A stretch of DNA of 64,000 bases from Saturnia japonica. Taxonomy: Eukaryota > Arthropoda > Insecta > Lepidoptera > Saturniidae. The stretch's first letter is position 1, and each line of letters begins with the position of its first letter. The position numbers were made by a program, and so were the translations under genes. The stretch is taken from contig CM065310.1 in NCBI GenBank assembly GCA_033032175.1, forward strand, positions 4,340,001 through 4,404,000. Direction: 5' to 3'. The notes under the pieces were generated by a model. The model was given only the letters and a program-made list of their open reading frames with translations. It made no database searches and was not told the DNA's origin. Of the stretch, positions 12,012-25,300 are shown one piece after another.

Positions 12012-12383
12012 TTATTTAATATTATATAAAGGTTCTCTTAGGACGTGTTCAACTTCAGCTCGGTGCAGGGTCGATGCGCCCACAGCCGGCGTCGCTGCTT
12101 CCGCCCTACCCGCGTACAATAACTAAAAACAAACAAGATGATTCCATTACAATAACAGTAACTGTGTATCTTTTAGCTAAGAAATTACAGTATTATATGA
12201 GTCTGTTTATACTTTATACCCATCGGCTTCCATATTATTTCATGGATGATATTATGTAATTTTATATTATAAGCATAGATAAATAAAAACCAGTTACCCT
12301 TCTGCCACAAAGATTCTCGAACCGTGGTTTAATGAAACTCCAAGCCCCCATATTTCTGTGTTCTTCTTGACTCCATATGAATT
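12012..12383 (-). pseudogene. Orphan duplicate of DHTKD1 exons 19 and 20
   Basis: Exon 19' is 12298-12383 ([16 protein letters not shown].. to ..ENLCGRR) and exon 20' is 12012-12122 ([15 protein letters not shown].. to ..REPLYNIK, stop). Their sequence and splice sites appear identical to the in-gene pair at 16625-16710 and 16339-16449. AATAAA follows the stop at about 11993-11998. These exons lie beyond the SMKR1 copy 2 gene, 3.9 kb past the true DHTKD1 end, so they have no upstream exons of their own. They could serve only if DHTKD1 transcripts read through the first terminal exon and copy 2 of SMKR1. Most likely it is a recent non-functional fragment. Confidence 0.9.
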
Positions 12384-12837
12384 CTGTAATTTTATACAAT
12401 GTGTATAAATAATTATTGTAAAACATAATAAAATACTTTTGCTTATTTTTAGAAACACAAAAAGTGTATTTTATAAATTCGCATGATTCACATTATACGT
12501 ACTAACTAATAAAAATCATGAGATATTTATCAAGAAAACACATAATGGCTACATAATATCGTTTTCTAATAAGATTAGACCGGGAAAAGGGACGGATTAA
12601 AGTTAATTTTCCATTCAAACTCACGATGTCACTTGGTTGCGGAAAAAAGTGATTTAAAACGCTTTCTTTGAAAAGAGTTTTGAAAGTAAAAAAAAAATAC
12701 ATTGTAATTTTGTAAAGCATTTTTATGAACATCTCGTGAGGCGTCAGCAAATCGTTCCTTTATTTTTACATTATTATCAGAATAAAAAATTAGTTATGTA
12801 AAACTTAGCTTAAAAGGCTAGAAAATCTTTGGATATT

Positions 12838-13029
12838 CCTTCAAGACTACGTTACAACTTAGAAGGGAGGGTGAATGATGTGAACTTCTTAGTTTAACCA
12901 TAGACTTATTTATGTATAACTGACAAACGTTGTCACTATATTTATCTGTCATGTTTAGATTTTAATACGTGCCATTTTAATGTTGAATAAAGCTAAAGTT
13001 CTCAGTTATATCGTATTTATTATGCATCA
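12838..13029. other. Unique spacer between the two duplicated blocks
   Basis: 192 bp of AT-rich sequence with no match in either block and no frame. It is the junction-adjacent segment to use when testing whether the tandem arrangement is real. Confidence 0.7.
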
Positions 13030-13823
13030 ATTACGGTTCCAATTGGGACTGAAAATAAGACACAATTTTTGGTATATAATATTTAATTGATATACCCATT
13101 AATGTTCATAAATAATTTAATATATAACATTCTATAATTATTAAGATATTTTAATGTCTTAGATATAGAGGAATGTATATAAAGGCAGACTTTAAATAAA
13201 GACAATTTATTTAGAGATAAATAAGAGAAAAATCAGCTACAATATGCAAATAGAAATATATAATATTTAATTCAGTAAAAAGGTAAAGGTAAAAGTAGGT
13301 AAAGGGAGGTGAGGGTTCGAGGTAGTCCCTATATGAAGGAAGTGTGAAAACAAATAGTTTTGAGATTTTTTTTTTCAGTTTTTAGGTTATGTCTATCTAG
13401 GAATTGTATATAAATTTTCAATGAATAATTATTTGTTTCTACACAATAATTGTTTAAAAAAATAACAAAAAAGTTTATGAACTTTCATATCATTGTACTT
13501 TTGTATTTTTAAAGAAAATAATTACATCTTCGGAAGTTTTTACCTGTTATTCAAAAGTGATCTTTACGTAAACTTCTTAAAAGTGACATGATTTACAATA
13601 AATGCGATTTTAAAAATACAATTTTTTTAAAACTATATTTTATTTCTGCAGTGTGAAAATTTATATTTAGCCTAATTATAGAGTGATCTAACTGTAAAAA
13701 AATTTGGAGTTTGAACTCGAAGATAACGGTTCTAAAGCTGAGCCCAAAGTTTTAATTATGATCAGCTAAATGATGATTGGGGATTAGAATAACGACCAAC
13801 TCTAATGGAAGTTCTCTCTTCTT

Positions 13824-15253
13824 CTATCGTTTCCCTTTTTTTTTCTTATTATTAAAGTCTGGAGGGTGAAATCCTCTAGCTTGCAGTAGCTCCTGAACAT
13901 TGTGACAAGCGTAGTAAATATTGTCCATTGCTGCATCTGTCAGCATATCTACGTTACATCTGCCTTTTGATTTACTTTTCTTCGATCGCGTAGCACCTTT
14001 CTTTGATTTTTTCTTGTCACCTTAAAAACCATTGGTTGAGAATTTTTTTTCAATTTATATTAATTCATACTCTACTATATAAGGCACATTGTGTTATATT
14101 ATATGTAATAATTCCTAAACTACAATAGCTAATAATTACAGTAACGAAGATAAACGTTTGGGTTTTGGCTTCAGCAGTTCTATCCATAAGTATGTATGAG
14201 TAGCGCTTTTCCTGCGGCTTCCTTCGCGTCATAGTTATGTCCTATATTAAAAATCAGTTTTCATAGATATACTTTCAAAAATAACATATTTTGATACAAG
14301 TTTTCATAACCGTTTTCACCACCTTAGGGTTCTGAATTTCCAAAAATCCTTCCTTAGTGCTCACCTACAGTGTAAAAAGAATTCGCAAAAATCCTTCCTT
14401 AGTGCTCACCTACAGTGTACAAAGAATTCGCATGCAAATTTTTATGGTCCTAGTCCAAGTAGTTTCAGCTGTGCGTTTGTATGTCAGTCAGTCAGTTAAT
14501 CCTTTTATACTTTTATATACATAGACTAACTGTACCAGCGGCTTCGCTCACGTGGACTACAGAGTGCCATCGATCGGGCACGTACGCGAATTTTGCTCTC
14601 CCAGTTTCGGCTATTTTAAAGACAAAATAGCTTATTGTGGGTTTTTTATTGCATCTTTTTGATGTCTATAATTATGTAGTACATCAATTTGTTATATATC
14701 TTGTGGTTTACTCAGTGTAAGCCATTTAAGCGCCCGAATTGATTCACTATGACCAGGAATTTTTTATTTGTGCGGAACTCTAATTCTTTTTCTAAAATAA
14801 AAGTAGTCTAAGTTACTCCCTATAACATCAGATATCTACCAGTGAAAGTCTCGATAAAATCGGTCAAACCATTTCGGAGATTACCCGGAACAAACAGACA
14901 GACAGAAGGACTGACAGACAAACAAAAATTTTAAAAATGAGTTTTTATCATAATATGTACTTTCATATGAATTTAGTAAAAGTTTATTATTTTGATATTA
15001 CACAAGACACTTCAATTTTATTAATTGTATAGATTACATAGGTATCATTTTCTTAAATTTATTATTACTTTTATACTTAGAACTTTAGGTTCCTAGTTTT
15101 CGCAATTAAATTAATTCGTGAGTTTAGCCATATGGAATATAAAGATAAAATATAATTTAAAAAAATAAATAATGCAATTAACAATAAACGTGAAATCTTA
15201 CCTTCTTCTTTGTCTTTCTTTTCTTTTTTCTTTCCTTTACCTTTACCACCCAT
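13824..15253 (-). CDS. Smkr1: Small lysine-rich protein 1 (SMKR1) homologue, copy 2
   Basis: Exons 15202-15253 and 13824-14020 splice in phase 1 to an intact 82-residue protein. Exon 1 is identical to copy 1. Exon 2 has five base differences, of which four change the protein (Gly to Ser, Ser to Gly, Val to Ile in the core DNIYYACHN, Lys to Asn in the tail) and one is silent. All splice sites are conserved. Its start lies about 1.1 kb past the DHTKD1 stop on the same strand; the repeat-filled intron is 15201 down to 14021. The excess of replacement changes suggests weak constraint on the lysine-rich parts or on one copy, although five differences are too few for a test. Function as for copy 1. 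Confidence 0.82.
14342..14431. repeat. 45-bp tandem repeat, two units
   Basis: Units 14342-14386 and 14387-14431 (aaaaatccttccttagtgct.. to ..gaattcgc) differ at one position. Copy 1 of the block has a single unit near 10080-10125, so the repeat arose after the 4.1-kb duplication or was lost from copy 1. Confidence 0.9.
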
Positions 15254-16102
15254 GATTCAATTACGAAATCTCCATTGATAAGCTTAGTTACTCAAGTTAT
15301 TGTTACCGTGGTAACTTACGGTGGAATCTATTGATTAAACGCTTGAAAGTTGTATGCGACGTATTTCTAGGTATATATTACTGAAGTTTATATTAATATT
15401 ATTATGAAAGTTATTAATATTTGGAATTGCATCACATTTTCATATTATGTTTTGTACAAAGTTAATCTTAATGCCATAATTTTGTTCTGACTTGACTAGA
15501 TTCTTAGGTATTATATAAAATTGTTTTAATACACCGTTTTAAAATAGATAAAAAGTTGTTTGTGACGGGGAAGACTTAACAGACTTGTTATTATTGTAAG
15601 CTATTGTCCTGTGAGGTTAGTAATATTTTTGGTTATCTGAGATATCTGATATATATGAGAAAGCTTGAGTAAATATTCTCAATCACTAACTTAGGTAACC
15701 TACAGAGTTACGTATTTGAAACCTATTTGGCGTAGCCGCGTACGTCTATACTATAGCTAAACCCTACAATTTACAGGTCATAATACTAGCTGTTTATGTT
15801 TAACTAACGACTTTTTAATAAATTAATTAACATCCTCGAACGTTAAGTATTTAACAGTGTAAAGGGAGTTTTTTTAGTTTATTAAAACGGAGAAGATTCG
15901 AGAGATAATCAAATTTATTACTTAACAAATTATAGCGAAGATCTAAAGTTTTTATTACTAACATAACTATGCTAAATGTTCTATTTGCCCTCTAGAATTG
16001 TAGGTTGTACTTAGATTCCACCGTTGACCTATTCCCAGGAATTGTTATAGGCTCAAATAAGTTTCGTTAACTTCCTCGCCTACCCTTGCTTGATGTATTG
16101 AT

Positions 16103-16304
16103 GACAAAAATTTTTTTGCTTTTTATTTGAATTCCAGATGCCGTAGTAAAATATTATATAGCCTATGTCACTCTCATAATTACGGCGAATTTAACGAGAC
16201 CTCGTATGCTAAAATCCACCAAACCGTTTAGGCTACATAGCGTCCCAAAGAAATAGACATACATACATACGATCAAATACATAACTCCTATTTCGCAATC
16301 GGGT
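16103..16304 (-). mobile_element. MITE copy (ACCCGACTGC family) just past the DHTKD1 3' end
   Basis: Duplicate of the copy at 11776-11977, carried along with the block. It lies about 15 bp beyond the AATAAA at about 16318-16325, so DHTKD1 transcripts should end at or inside it. Confidence 0.75.
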
Positions 16305-16315
16305 AAAATATGCAC

Positions 16316-16325
16316 ATATTTTATT
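16316..16325 (-). terminator. DHTKD1 polyadenylation signal
   Basis: On the minus strand AATAAA occurs about 15 bases after the TAA stop (16339-16341), in the context tgtttttaataaaatatg. The same signal follows the orphan exon 20' at about 11993-11998. Such a short 3' UTR is plausible in insects but not proven by sequence alone. Confidence 0.6.
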
Positions 16326-16338
16326 AAAAACAATTGAT

Positions 16339-19300
16339 TTATTTAATATTATATAAAGGTTCTCTTAGGACGTGTTCAACTTCAGCTCGGTGCAGGGTCG
16401 ATGCGCCCACAGCCGGCGTCGCTGCTTCCGCCCTACCCGCGTACAATAACTAAAAACAAACAAGATGATTCCATTACAATAACAGTAACTGTGTATCTTT
16501 TAGCTAAGAAATTACAGTATTATATGAGTATGTTTATACTTTATACCCATCGGCTTCCATATTATTTCATGGATGATATTATGTAATTTTATATTATAAG
16601 CATAGATAAATAAAAACCAGTTACCCTTCTGCCACAAAGATTCTCGAACCGTGGTTTAATGAAACTCCAAGCCCCCATATTTCTGTGTTCTTCTTGACTC
16701 CATATGAATTCTGTAATTTTATACAATGTGTATAAATAATTATTGTAAAACATAATAAAATACTTTTGCTTATTTTTAGAAACACAAAAAGTATATTTTA
16801 TAAATTCGCATGATTCACATTATACGTACTAACTAATAAAAATCATGAGATATTTATCAAGAAAACACTTAATGGCTACATAATATCGTTTTCTAATAAG
16901 ATTAGACCGGGAAAAGGGACGGATTAAAGTTAATTTTCCATTCAAACTCACGATGTCACTTGGTTGCGGAAAAAAGTGATTTAAGACGCTTTCTTTGAAA
17001 AGAGTTTTGAAAGTAAAAAAAAATACATTGTAATTTTGTAAAGCATTTTTATGAACATCTCGTGAGGCGTCAGCAAATCGTTCCTTTATTTTTACATTAT
17101 TATCAGAATAAAAAATTAGTTATGTAAAACTTAGCTTAAAAGGCTAGAAAATCTTTGGATATTTGAGTGAAATATAATTTTTCCCACGACTTCTTAAAGA
17201 ATTTGATACTTTATTTTCTGAAAAAAGTTAGCAACCATAACTTTATGTAACAATTTATCAATGTTGATCATCAAATAATATTTCAGCTCCAGCGTTTGTT
17301 TGTTTTTATGTGATCTAGCATAAGCTAATCTTAAATACGAGCTGAAAAATAATACCTAAGACAATTCTGGTTCATACCACAGTTTATTCTATGACTTCAG
17401 CTATTTAACATACAAAATGTCCAGTAAATAAATAGACACTTACTTCTAGCATTTGGATATTTCTCAAGTTCTTTTTGTAGTCCTTGAAGTGGGAAAGGGG
17501 CGAGAGACTCGACTCTTACGATCGCGACGTCATCGATCTTGGATTTCACTCGCTCCTTATTCAATTCGTAGTAATGCTTTCCACTTACAAATATAACTCT
17601 CTTCACTTTTAATGGATCGGCTATCTTATCACCTAAAAAGGAATAGTTTACTTAGTTTTATTAAATAACTCTTCCGCACTGTTTACGATAAATAAAGTGG
17701 TTATTGTTATTTGACGTATTTGTACGCGTCTCACTTAAAAACTTCACTATAACAGAATCGAGGAAGAGTTGAAGCTACATACACATCATTACACTTTTCC
17801 ATAGGGGTTAAGCAGTAGTGACAACATTATTTCACGTGATCAAAATTGTGGGCTTCGGCTAGTTAATATAACTTAGGATCCAACCTTTTCTGCTAAATCG
17901 ACTGGATTCAGGTACTCCGTTATAAGGGTGCTTTAAGAAAATTAAAATTTGTTACTGGGCAATAAATGTTACCAGTGGAAAATAACAAATATCTAACATT
18001 AAAATAAATTCCTTAGTTATTTCGGCTTCAGCAACATTCTATCAAGAAAAGGATTTGATATAAGTCGTTAGCAGCCACTCTCCGGTAGACGAGAAGCACT
18101 TAAGTAGACCAGGAAATAGTTTTCGTATTGATCTCCTTACTTATTTAACTCCAGAACCTATTTTAATCCCTTACTAACCTTTACTTAGTTTTAACCGACT
18201 TAAACAAAAGAGGTTACTCTATTCGAATGTATTTGTTTTTGAATGTTATACCATAACTTCTTTGTTCGGAGTTTTTGGCGGGATCTTGAAGTGACATGTT
18301 GTGGTTGTTATTTTTAATTCATTTACTTAGGGTTTTGACCCTATATTATGTAATATTGGTGGCGTTTTGCGTGATAAAGTTTGGTTTTGTGCATAAGTGA
18401 GGTGGATTATAAATATAAGCTGAAAGCATTCATTCCGAGATCCCACAAAAGTTTCCTAGAAAGTTCTAACAAGGGAGCCACCATCTTGTTAGGCTACTGA
18501 GTCGTCATAACACTTGACAATATAATTCACTCGACAATGGCAGTAATGGTCTTCATTAAAGAGGACCGGTTGCCAAGTTAGGAAGAGGAAGAAGAAGAAG
18601 AACTTCTTTGTTCATGAACCGATTTGGATGATTCCTTTTTTGTTGGATAGGGGATGCCTCAAAGGTGGTTCGAAGATACACAATGGAACTCTTCAAAGTT
18701 ATTGAAGTCGGTTTTTTTTTGTTGTTAAAATTTGTCTTGTATTACTTATGATTTTAGCCAGCTGTTTGAATGTAATTAAAGAAGTGGGTAGGTCTAAAAA
18801 TGGTTTACCTTCAAGAGTTGTTGATTATCCAACATTCATAGATTCTCAAGACAAGATTTATAGATGAATGAACATGGAGTCAATCGAGAAAAACTCATTG
18901 GCAGCGATTCGCTTGTTGAGGCAAAGCAGCAAAGCCTTGAATATCGGCGGAAAGTTGCCAGTTTATCAGTTTTTTACCGGATACATTTCGGCGAGTGTGC
19001 GTTGGAATTGCACAACCTAATTTCCCCATCCCCTTTCCACCATCGGACGACAAGAGACACGGCATCGATTTATGGTAGATATTCCACCAGTGCGCACAAA
19101 GCGTTTTCACATTTATAATGCTCACCGCTAAAGGGTGGAACACTTTCCCGGATTTCGTATTTCCCGATAATTATAATCTGGGTATCTTCAAGTCTCGAGT
19201 GAATACATATCTTCTAGGCAAGCGTGCTCCATCGTAGACCACATCTTCACTTACGATCAGGCGATATAGTGATCAAACGCAAGCCTATCCATAGTAAAAA

Positions 19301-22300
19301 AAAAACAAAGTAGGTACTAAACGAATACAATACCGATGACAGTGTGGAAGTAAGTGCGAGGTGCGAAGTCCGAGAGCGGTGATACAGCATCTGCTAACCT
19401 GAGTAAGACTTTTGGTGCGACTACTACTAAAGGTTTCCTGTAGTTACGTGCTACCTGGAAATACAAACAAATCGAATTTAGCCGTGAAATTATTTTTAAG
19501 TAATTTGTAGCGTTGGGAGTAAATTAGTTACTTACTCCAGTAAATTACGATATACTTTAATAACCGAAATTATTCAAAACTTTGAAGTGAAAATATTGGT
19601 TAGAAGATTCTTTTTTGTTATTCTAAGCATTTAGCCTAAATAACTAGCGATCGCTTAGTACACCGAAAGGGCGTTAGATCATTCCTGTCTAGTTTGATTA
19701 TGTAACATGGAAAGCTCTAGACCGATATACTTGTTTAAAGCCAAGAAGAGGATGTATAAATACTATAAAAGAAAATTTAATTAAAGCAATAACAATCTCT
19801 AAATATTTATTTAGTAAGGGTACAACTATATTATGTAAATGTATGTAAACGATATTATGTAAATAGAGCCAACACAAACATCAGAAATACGTACAATCTA
19901 TTAACTTCTAGCTAACCCTACGGTGATTATCTAAGAACTAGATGAATTAAACAAAGTTGTTCGGAGTTTCAGCAGATTCATGTTTGTTCCTGCTAACAAA
20001 ATCGCTGTCAGGTTCTTAACTATTAGCTGAACCTTTAGCACTTATTTAAAAATTGTTCTAACACTTTAGAAGTTTGTACCTACTTGTATTTCACTAATAC
20101 GGGAGTTGACAACTTTTGGAAAATTATTTTAAACACTTTATATGTTGAAAATAATACCCACGAATATTTCTTTATGTGTATAAAAAACACTCACAAAAAT
20201 GCACCATTATGATCCCGTGACGTCACCATTCATTTTATATGTAATTTTGTATTATAAGGGTGAAAAATATGACAACTTATGCGAGAGTGTAACATTTTTA
20301 TTTCTTGAATGGTGACGTCACATTTTCTATTCGGCGTTTCAAATCACGTGACTCACAGACAAAAAAGTATTGATTTTCCAAAGGGAAAATTAAATAAATA
20401 AATAATTTCTTTTCCAGATTTGTATTGTTTTAGGCTTTTTATCTATAGACCACTATTACTCAATTTACTTTAATTTTTAAACATGCAGTCAACTCGCGGA
20501 TTGTTGCAGACAGTTGAATTATTTGCTCTGTTAGATATAACTGATAATTATAAATGTATGAAGATATTATGAAAAAAAAAAACAATAATTTCCTAGATAA
20601 ACTAAATAACTAACTTCTCAACAGCTACCGCGTTAAATTTCCTACCATAAAGTTACTACAAAATAACTTTTATACCTACACCCTTTTAAATACATTAGAA
20701 TGGGCACTGTTGCCTATTTGAATTAGTTTTTGTTGTCGGAAGCGAAGGGTTAGGCAGAGGTTTACAATGTACACCCACAGTTCGCCGTGTATGTTTTTTA
20801 GGTCCCATGTCATCCAATGTCCCAATAGGGGCGAGCCTATTGCCATTAATCGGGCACAAAGCTAAACTCCGAAATGCTACTGAAAATTTCATAGAAAAAC
20901 CCAATAACACTTTGCTCGACTTGGGAATTGAACCCAAGACCTCAATCATAGCAGTCGCGCTTGCAACCAGTAGGTGTGCAAAGTCCTACTACGGTGTTAC
21001 ACCATTATACCTATATTTTTTGCAACACTGCAGATGTCGCTCTGGTGTATGCCGGACTGAAGAGAGGTTAGAAACACGTACGGGCACTCAAGCTGTTTGT
21101 ACTAAGATCTCAGAAGGAACAATCTATAGCTGTTGGACCTCAATTAAAGATGTTGTTTTAGGTTAGAAAACAGTAATAATATATTTTAGCGGTTGTGTCC
21201 ATTTAATATAAATATATGGGCGACCGAGCTTTGCTCGGAGTTTTACAAAAAAAAAACACCTATCTATCTAAATACAAAGTTTCATCCAAATCGTTCGAGC
21301 CGTTTCCGAGAAACCAATTACATAATTATGTATATATACAAGATTTGCTTACTTAATATAATAAGATATGGACTGCATACTTGTTTGATACTTCCTAATA
21401 ATGAAAATAAATACAATTATGCATTCATCATATTTGATTTAAACATGAATTGTAATTTATCATTACATGACATTGTTATATATAATATTAAAAAAAAAAA
21501 ATCGCGTGTGACTATCTTCACTACAATAAAACCAGAGACATACAAGCAACTTCATGATGTAGACTTTGTTTTAATGTGCGCATCGTAAAAATTCACTCGC
21601 AACATTATTTCATAAAATTTTTCCTTATCATTTGATTCAGGTTAAATTGACAGGGTTGTTAGGAAGATGGAGGAGACTTACCTGCCTTCTTAATAAATGG
21701 AAGTACTGTGCCGGTGTAGTGGGATTGGCGACATGGAGGCATATTGCTTCCGAGTCAGGAGTGATTTCTGAGCTGTCTGTGAGTTGTAGGAATCTCTCGA
21801 TCCTGCAGGAAGAATGCTCAGAGGCAGCACCGTCGTAGCCGTGCGGTAGGAGCATAACTAGACCGTTACTGCGGACCCATTTTGCTGGAATAATTTTTTT
21901 TTAGAATCATATTTACTATACATTAATAGTTTAAATGCAATATTAATATGTTTGCTGATTTTTATTAAAAAGATTATACACTCTATAAATTTACCCATAC
22001 AAATTTTACTAATAGGGAGCTACAGATCTCCATATGATTAAGACTACATTTTAGTGTTATTAAATTTAATATCTTAATATTAATACGTGAGAAGAAAATT
22101 TCGCACACCTTTTTAAGCGTATTGCGTACACGGAAGTCTGTGAGATTTGGCACGGTTAAAGTTTATATGCAGAAGGTGTGAAGAAAGTTAAAATTTATCT
22201 ATAATATCTGTTACTAATATATTAAATTAAATAAATTAATACGGCGAATCCTAAGCCGACAAGTGCCATTGAACAATATGTATAATCTACTCTGTGCCGT

Positions 22301-25300
22301 GAACTTAGACTCCCCAAAATATTCACATTGTCACTCAATGAAAAGTGACAGCAAGTGATATAATATTTTTATTGTTTAGGCTTATACAACAAATGTGAAA
22401 CAGAAAATAGTTTCTGATTAAAAATTCGCTTAGTCGAATTTCGGTCATTGGCCATCGCTAGTTCTAATTAACGCGTACAAACTCGTGGGTGGTTGCTAGA
22501 AACTTATAAATAAACTGAACGTGGATTAAAATAATCCAAATTTTGTAATACGATAATATTACAAAATTTTATATTTCTTATAAAAAATCATAATTGTCTA
22601 CCTTGTGTAAGATAATAATACCTTCTCCAGAAGCAATGTACGTGTCCACTATGATTTGAGCTCCGTTATAAAAATCTCCAAATTGTGCTTCCCAAACTAT
22701 CAAATTATCAGGGGAGTCGTACGCCATGCCGTACTCAAAGCCTAAGACAGCCTCTTCTGATAATATGGAGTTAGCTACCTGCAAAGATATTTTACTGTGA
22801 TCACTCTTATAAAGTTTTTACAATTAGGTACTTAGGTAGTATTCGAAACGTGGACATACAGATATATTATGTCTTCTATTTCCTGGACTCGCCTAAGTCC
22901 TAAGTCACCAATGAGGAAATTCTACTTTATGTTAGCTTGCCACGCAAAATTTTGCAAACTATCAAGGTTACATATCTTGGAAATATGCTCAGGCATGATA
23001 GATATGAGCTCCTGTAACTAGTAATGATGGGAATAGGAAATCCAATCCTAGAAGAAAATCGTGGTTGCGAAACTTCCGACAATGGACAGGTATTACTAGT
23101 GTGGTGCTGCCGAACTCTTTTGTCTTGTCATGGACAATTCTAAAAATACGAAGCTAACTTGCAACCATCGCTAGTTGGAGATGCTTTCTAAGAAGAAGAA
23201 TTTACTCATACAAATGAAATAAGTATATTAAAACAAATCACACATTTTGAATTAGGATTTTAACTTCATTAGTACAACTCCGCTCATAATATACGTGCGT
23301 GTGTGAAGATGACCGAAAGCATAAATACTTAACAAGTTAAAATGCAATTTACTACCAATACTTTTTATAGGAAACTATAAAATTTTTGTTCAATATTGTT
23401 CTATAACAACTACTGACAACGCTACGTTGGACGAATTATTTTCGTTTATATCTGGATATTTTGAAAACTTATATTTTTATGATTATAAATTAATTGGTAC
23501 TAAACTATACCTACAATGGATTCGATTAGATTACAAGTTTCTAAATTATCATTAAACTGTATTATAGCGTACACTTCCGCCTGGTGGTAAACGGTCACCG
23601 TATCCTAGGGATACGTGCTTAACTAGAAGCATAACGAGCGCGTTGCCGACCTTTTCAAAACTTGTTCACACCCCTCAGAAAGAAACCCATACTGTAGTCC
23701 CCTGGGATTCTATATTCTACATCCGGAGCATTCTCGGGATGAAATTCGTCTAAAACCAGAGTATCAGTTTCATTTAGATGTGTCAATAAATTTTGAAAAT
23801 TAAATTTAAATTACCTCTAAAAATCCTTTTTGGTCCTTGTGTATGTGGTTTAAGGGGATGTAGATTTCTTCAGTTACTTGATCAACTAACATGGCATGAC
23901 GGTGTGAGAAAGTACCTCGACCGACATCTTCACCGCTCAGCCTTACGTTACGGCCTTCCATTAGAAGGGATCCTTCATAAGAAATAACTTGTTGATACTA
24001 AAGACTACAATTTATGCTCTAACTTTTAATTAATGGTGAATAATCTTGTCTGGACTCAGTGTATAGCTACAAAGTTTATTATGGTGCATAATAAAATAAG
24101 CAAGGTCTTTTTATATTAAAAATATTTTTATTGGAACCTTAAGAATCGATTTTCATAAAGGTCCCTGGTATAGAAATTTTATGAGGAGTGAAATTTATAA
24201 ATGCGTTAACAAAAAGAGTTACGTTTTTGTAAGTAACGTACCTTGCGCACCTTTCACTTTGAAATCATGTATATGTATAAACAAGTCATCTTGCTTTTGG
24301 ATAAGACATCAATTAATCAATCAATCAATCAATTAGTCAGTCACCTGTATACCTATTGTATATTTAAAGACAATCGTACTTAAGAAGTAAACTCCAGTCG
24401 TGCGTCGGAGTTGTGTCGCACTTTTTCTTCTTCTTTATTTACTGAAAGGGATTGGTAACGAAGCGACCATGCGATTCCTATTGGTAAACATACAAACGGT
24501 AAAATAAGTACATTACTTAATCTTTACTAGCTGTGCCCATGGTTTCACCGTGTTAAATTTATTTGTCCGATTCTTAACCGCACAGTTGCCAATTTACCCG
24601 TGAACATCTATATGTTCCCACTTTCCGTACTTGCCTACAGTTTGCCAGTTGCTTTACGTAAACGTTTAATGCTCTGCTCTTAAGTGTTCTAGTGTGAAAT
24701 TATTAACATATAACTTTTCTCAATCAGTAGGCTACAAAATTCAAAAAGATTTTTTATAATCACACTGGTAAGTATTTTCTTAGATTGCACGTTTAACAAA
24801 CAATATTTTGAGCTTTATAATAATTCAAACATCTGCTGACTAGCGGATACAGCATCCTGACTTCATCCGACAAAGATGAAACAAAAATACCGCTATACAA
24901 CTAAAAGAAGTTTTCATTCATTTAAGGCAATACTTTCGCTTTGCTTTCTAAAAAAAAAATTGTCTTCATTGACCATCTATAAATAATGCTGCATATCAGT
25001 AAATAGTAGGTTATCCTTGCTAGAGTAGTGACAGACCATAGTGAAAACTTTAGGATTCTGATTTACACATTTTATTTTATTTAATACTAGTTGTGCCCTT
25101 GGCTTCTCTCACGTGAACTACAGAATGCCCACACGAATCTTGCTCCTCCGCTCCCGGTTATTTTAAAGACAAAAATGCTTATTATGGGTGTACCTTAGAA
25201 GATAGACGTATACTTTCCCAGACTTTTTTGTAGGTCTTTTTAAGGTCTACAATTGTTTAGTACATTAATTTGCTATATTTGTTATGGTTTACTCAAAGTA

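Larger units (their letters stand above)
8741..12837. repeat. Tandem duplication block, copy 1 (outer copy)
   Basis: This 4,097-bp block matches 13030-17163 throughout. It begins at attacggttccaattggg and ends at gaaaatctttggatatt. Going leftward on the minus strand, it contains a duplicate of DHTKD1 exons 19-20 (12298-12383, 12012-12122) and a complete SMKR1 gene (10926-9559). By eye the half that holds the DHTKD1 exons (10930-12837) differs from copy 2 at only about ten positions. The SMKR1 half is clearly more diverged, including a 26-bp indel near the left end. A unique 192-bp spacer (12838-13029) separates the two copies. Confidence 0.95.
13030..17163. repeat. Tandem duplication block, copy 2 (inner copy, joined to DHTKD1)
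   Basis: This 4,134-bp block is the partner of 8741-12837. Its DHTKD1 exons 19-20 complete the DHTKD1 gene in phase, so this is the in-place copy. It also carries SMKR1 copy 2, the MITE (16103-16304) and the RTE tail (14525-15015). A 45-bp segment (14342-14386) is itself repeated in tandem (14387-14431) here but not in copy 1. Confidence 0.95.

Noticed and set aside
12074..12259. 61-codon plus-strand frame, repeated at 16401-16586
   Set aside because: It is the antisense shadow of DHTKD1 exon 20 and its duplicate; its conservation between the blocks reflects the DNA duplication.
17397..22784. Reading the dehydrogenase exons as 2-oxoglutarate dehydrogenase (OGDH)
   Set aside because: Length of 921 residues and the C-terminal and middle motifs match DHTKD1 better; the OGDH N-terminal extension is absent.
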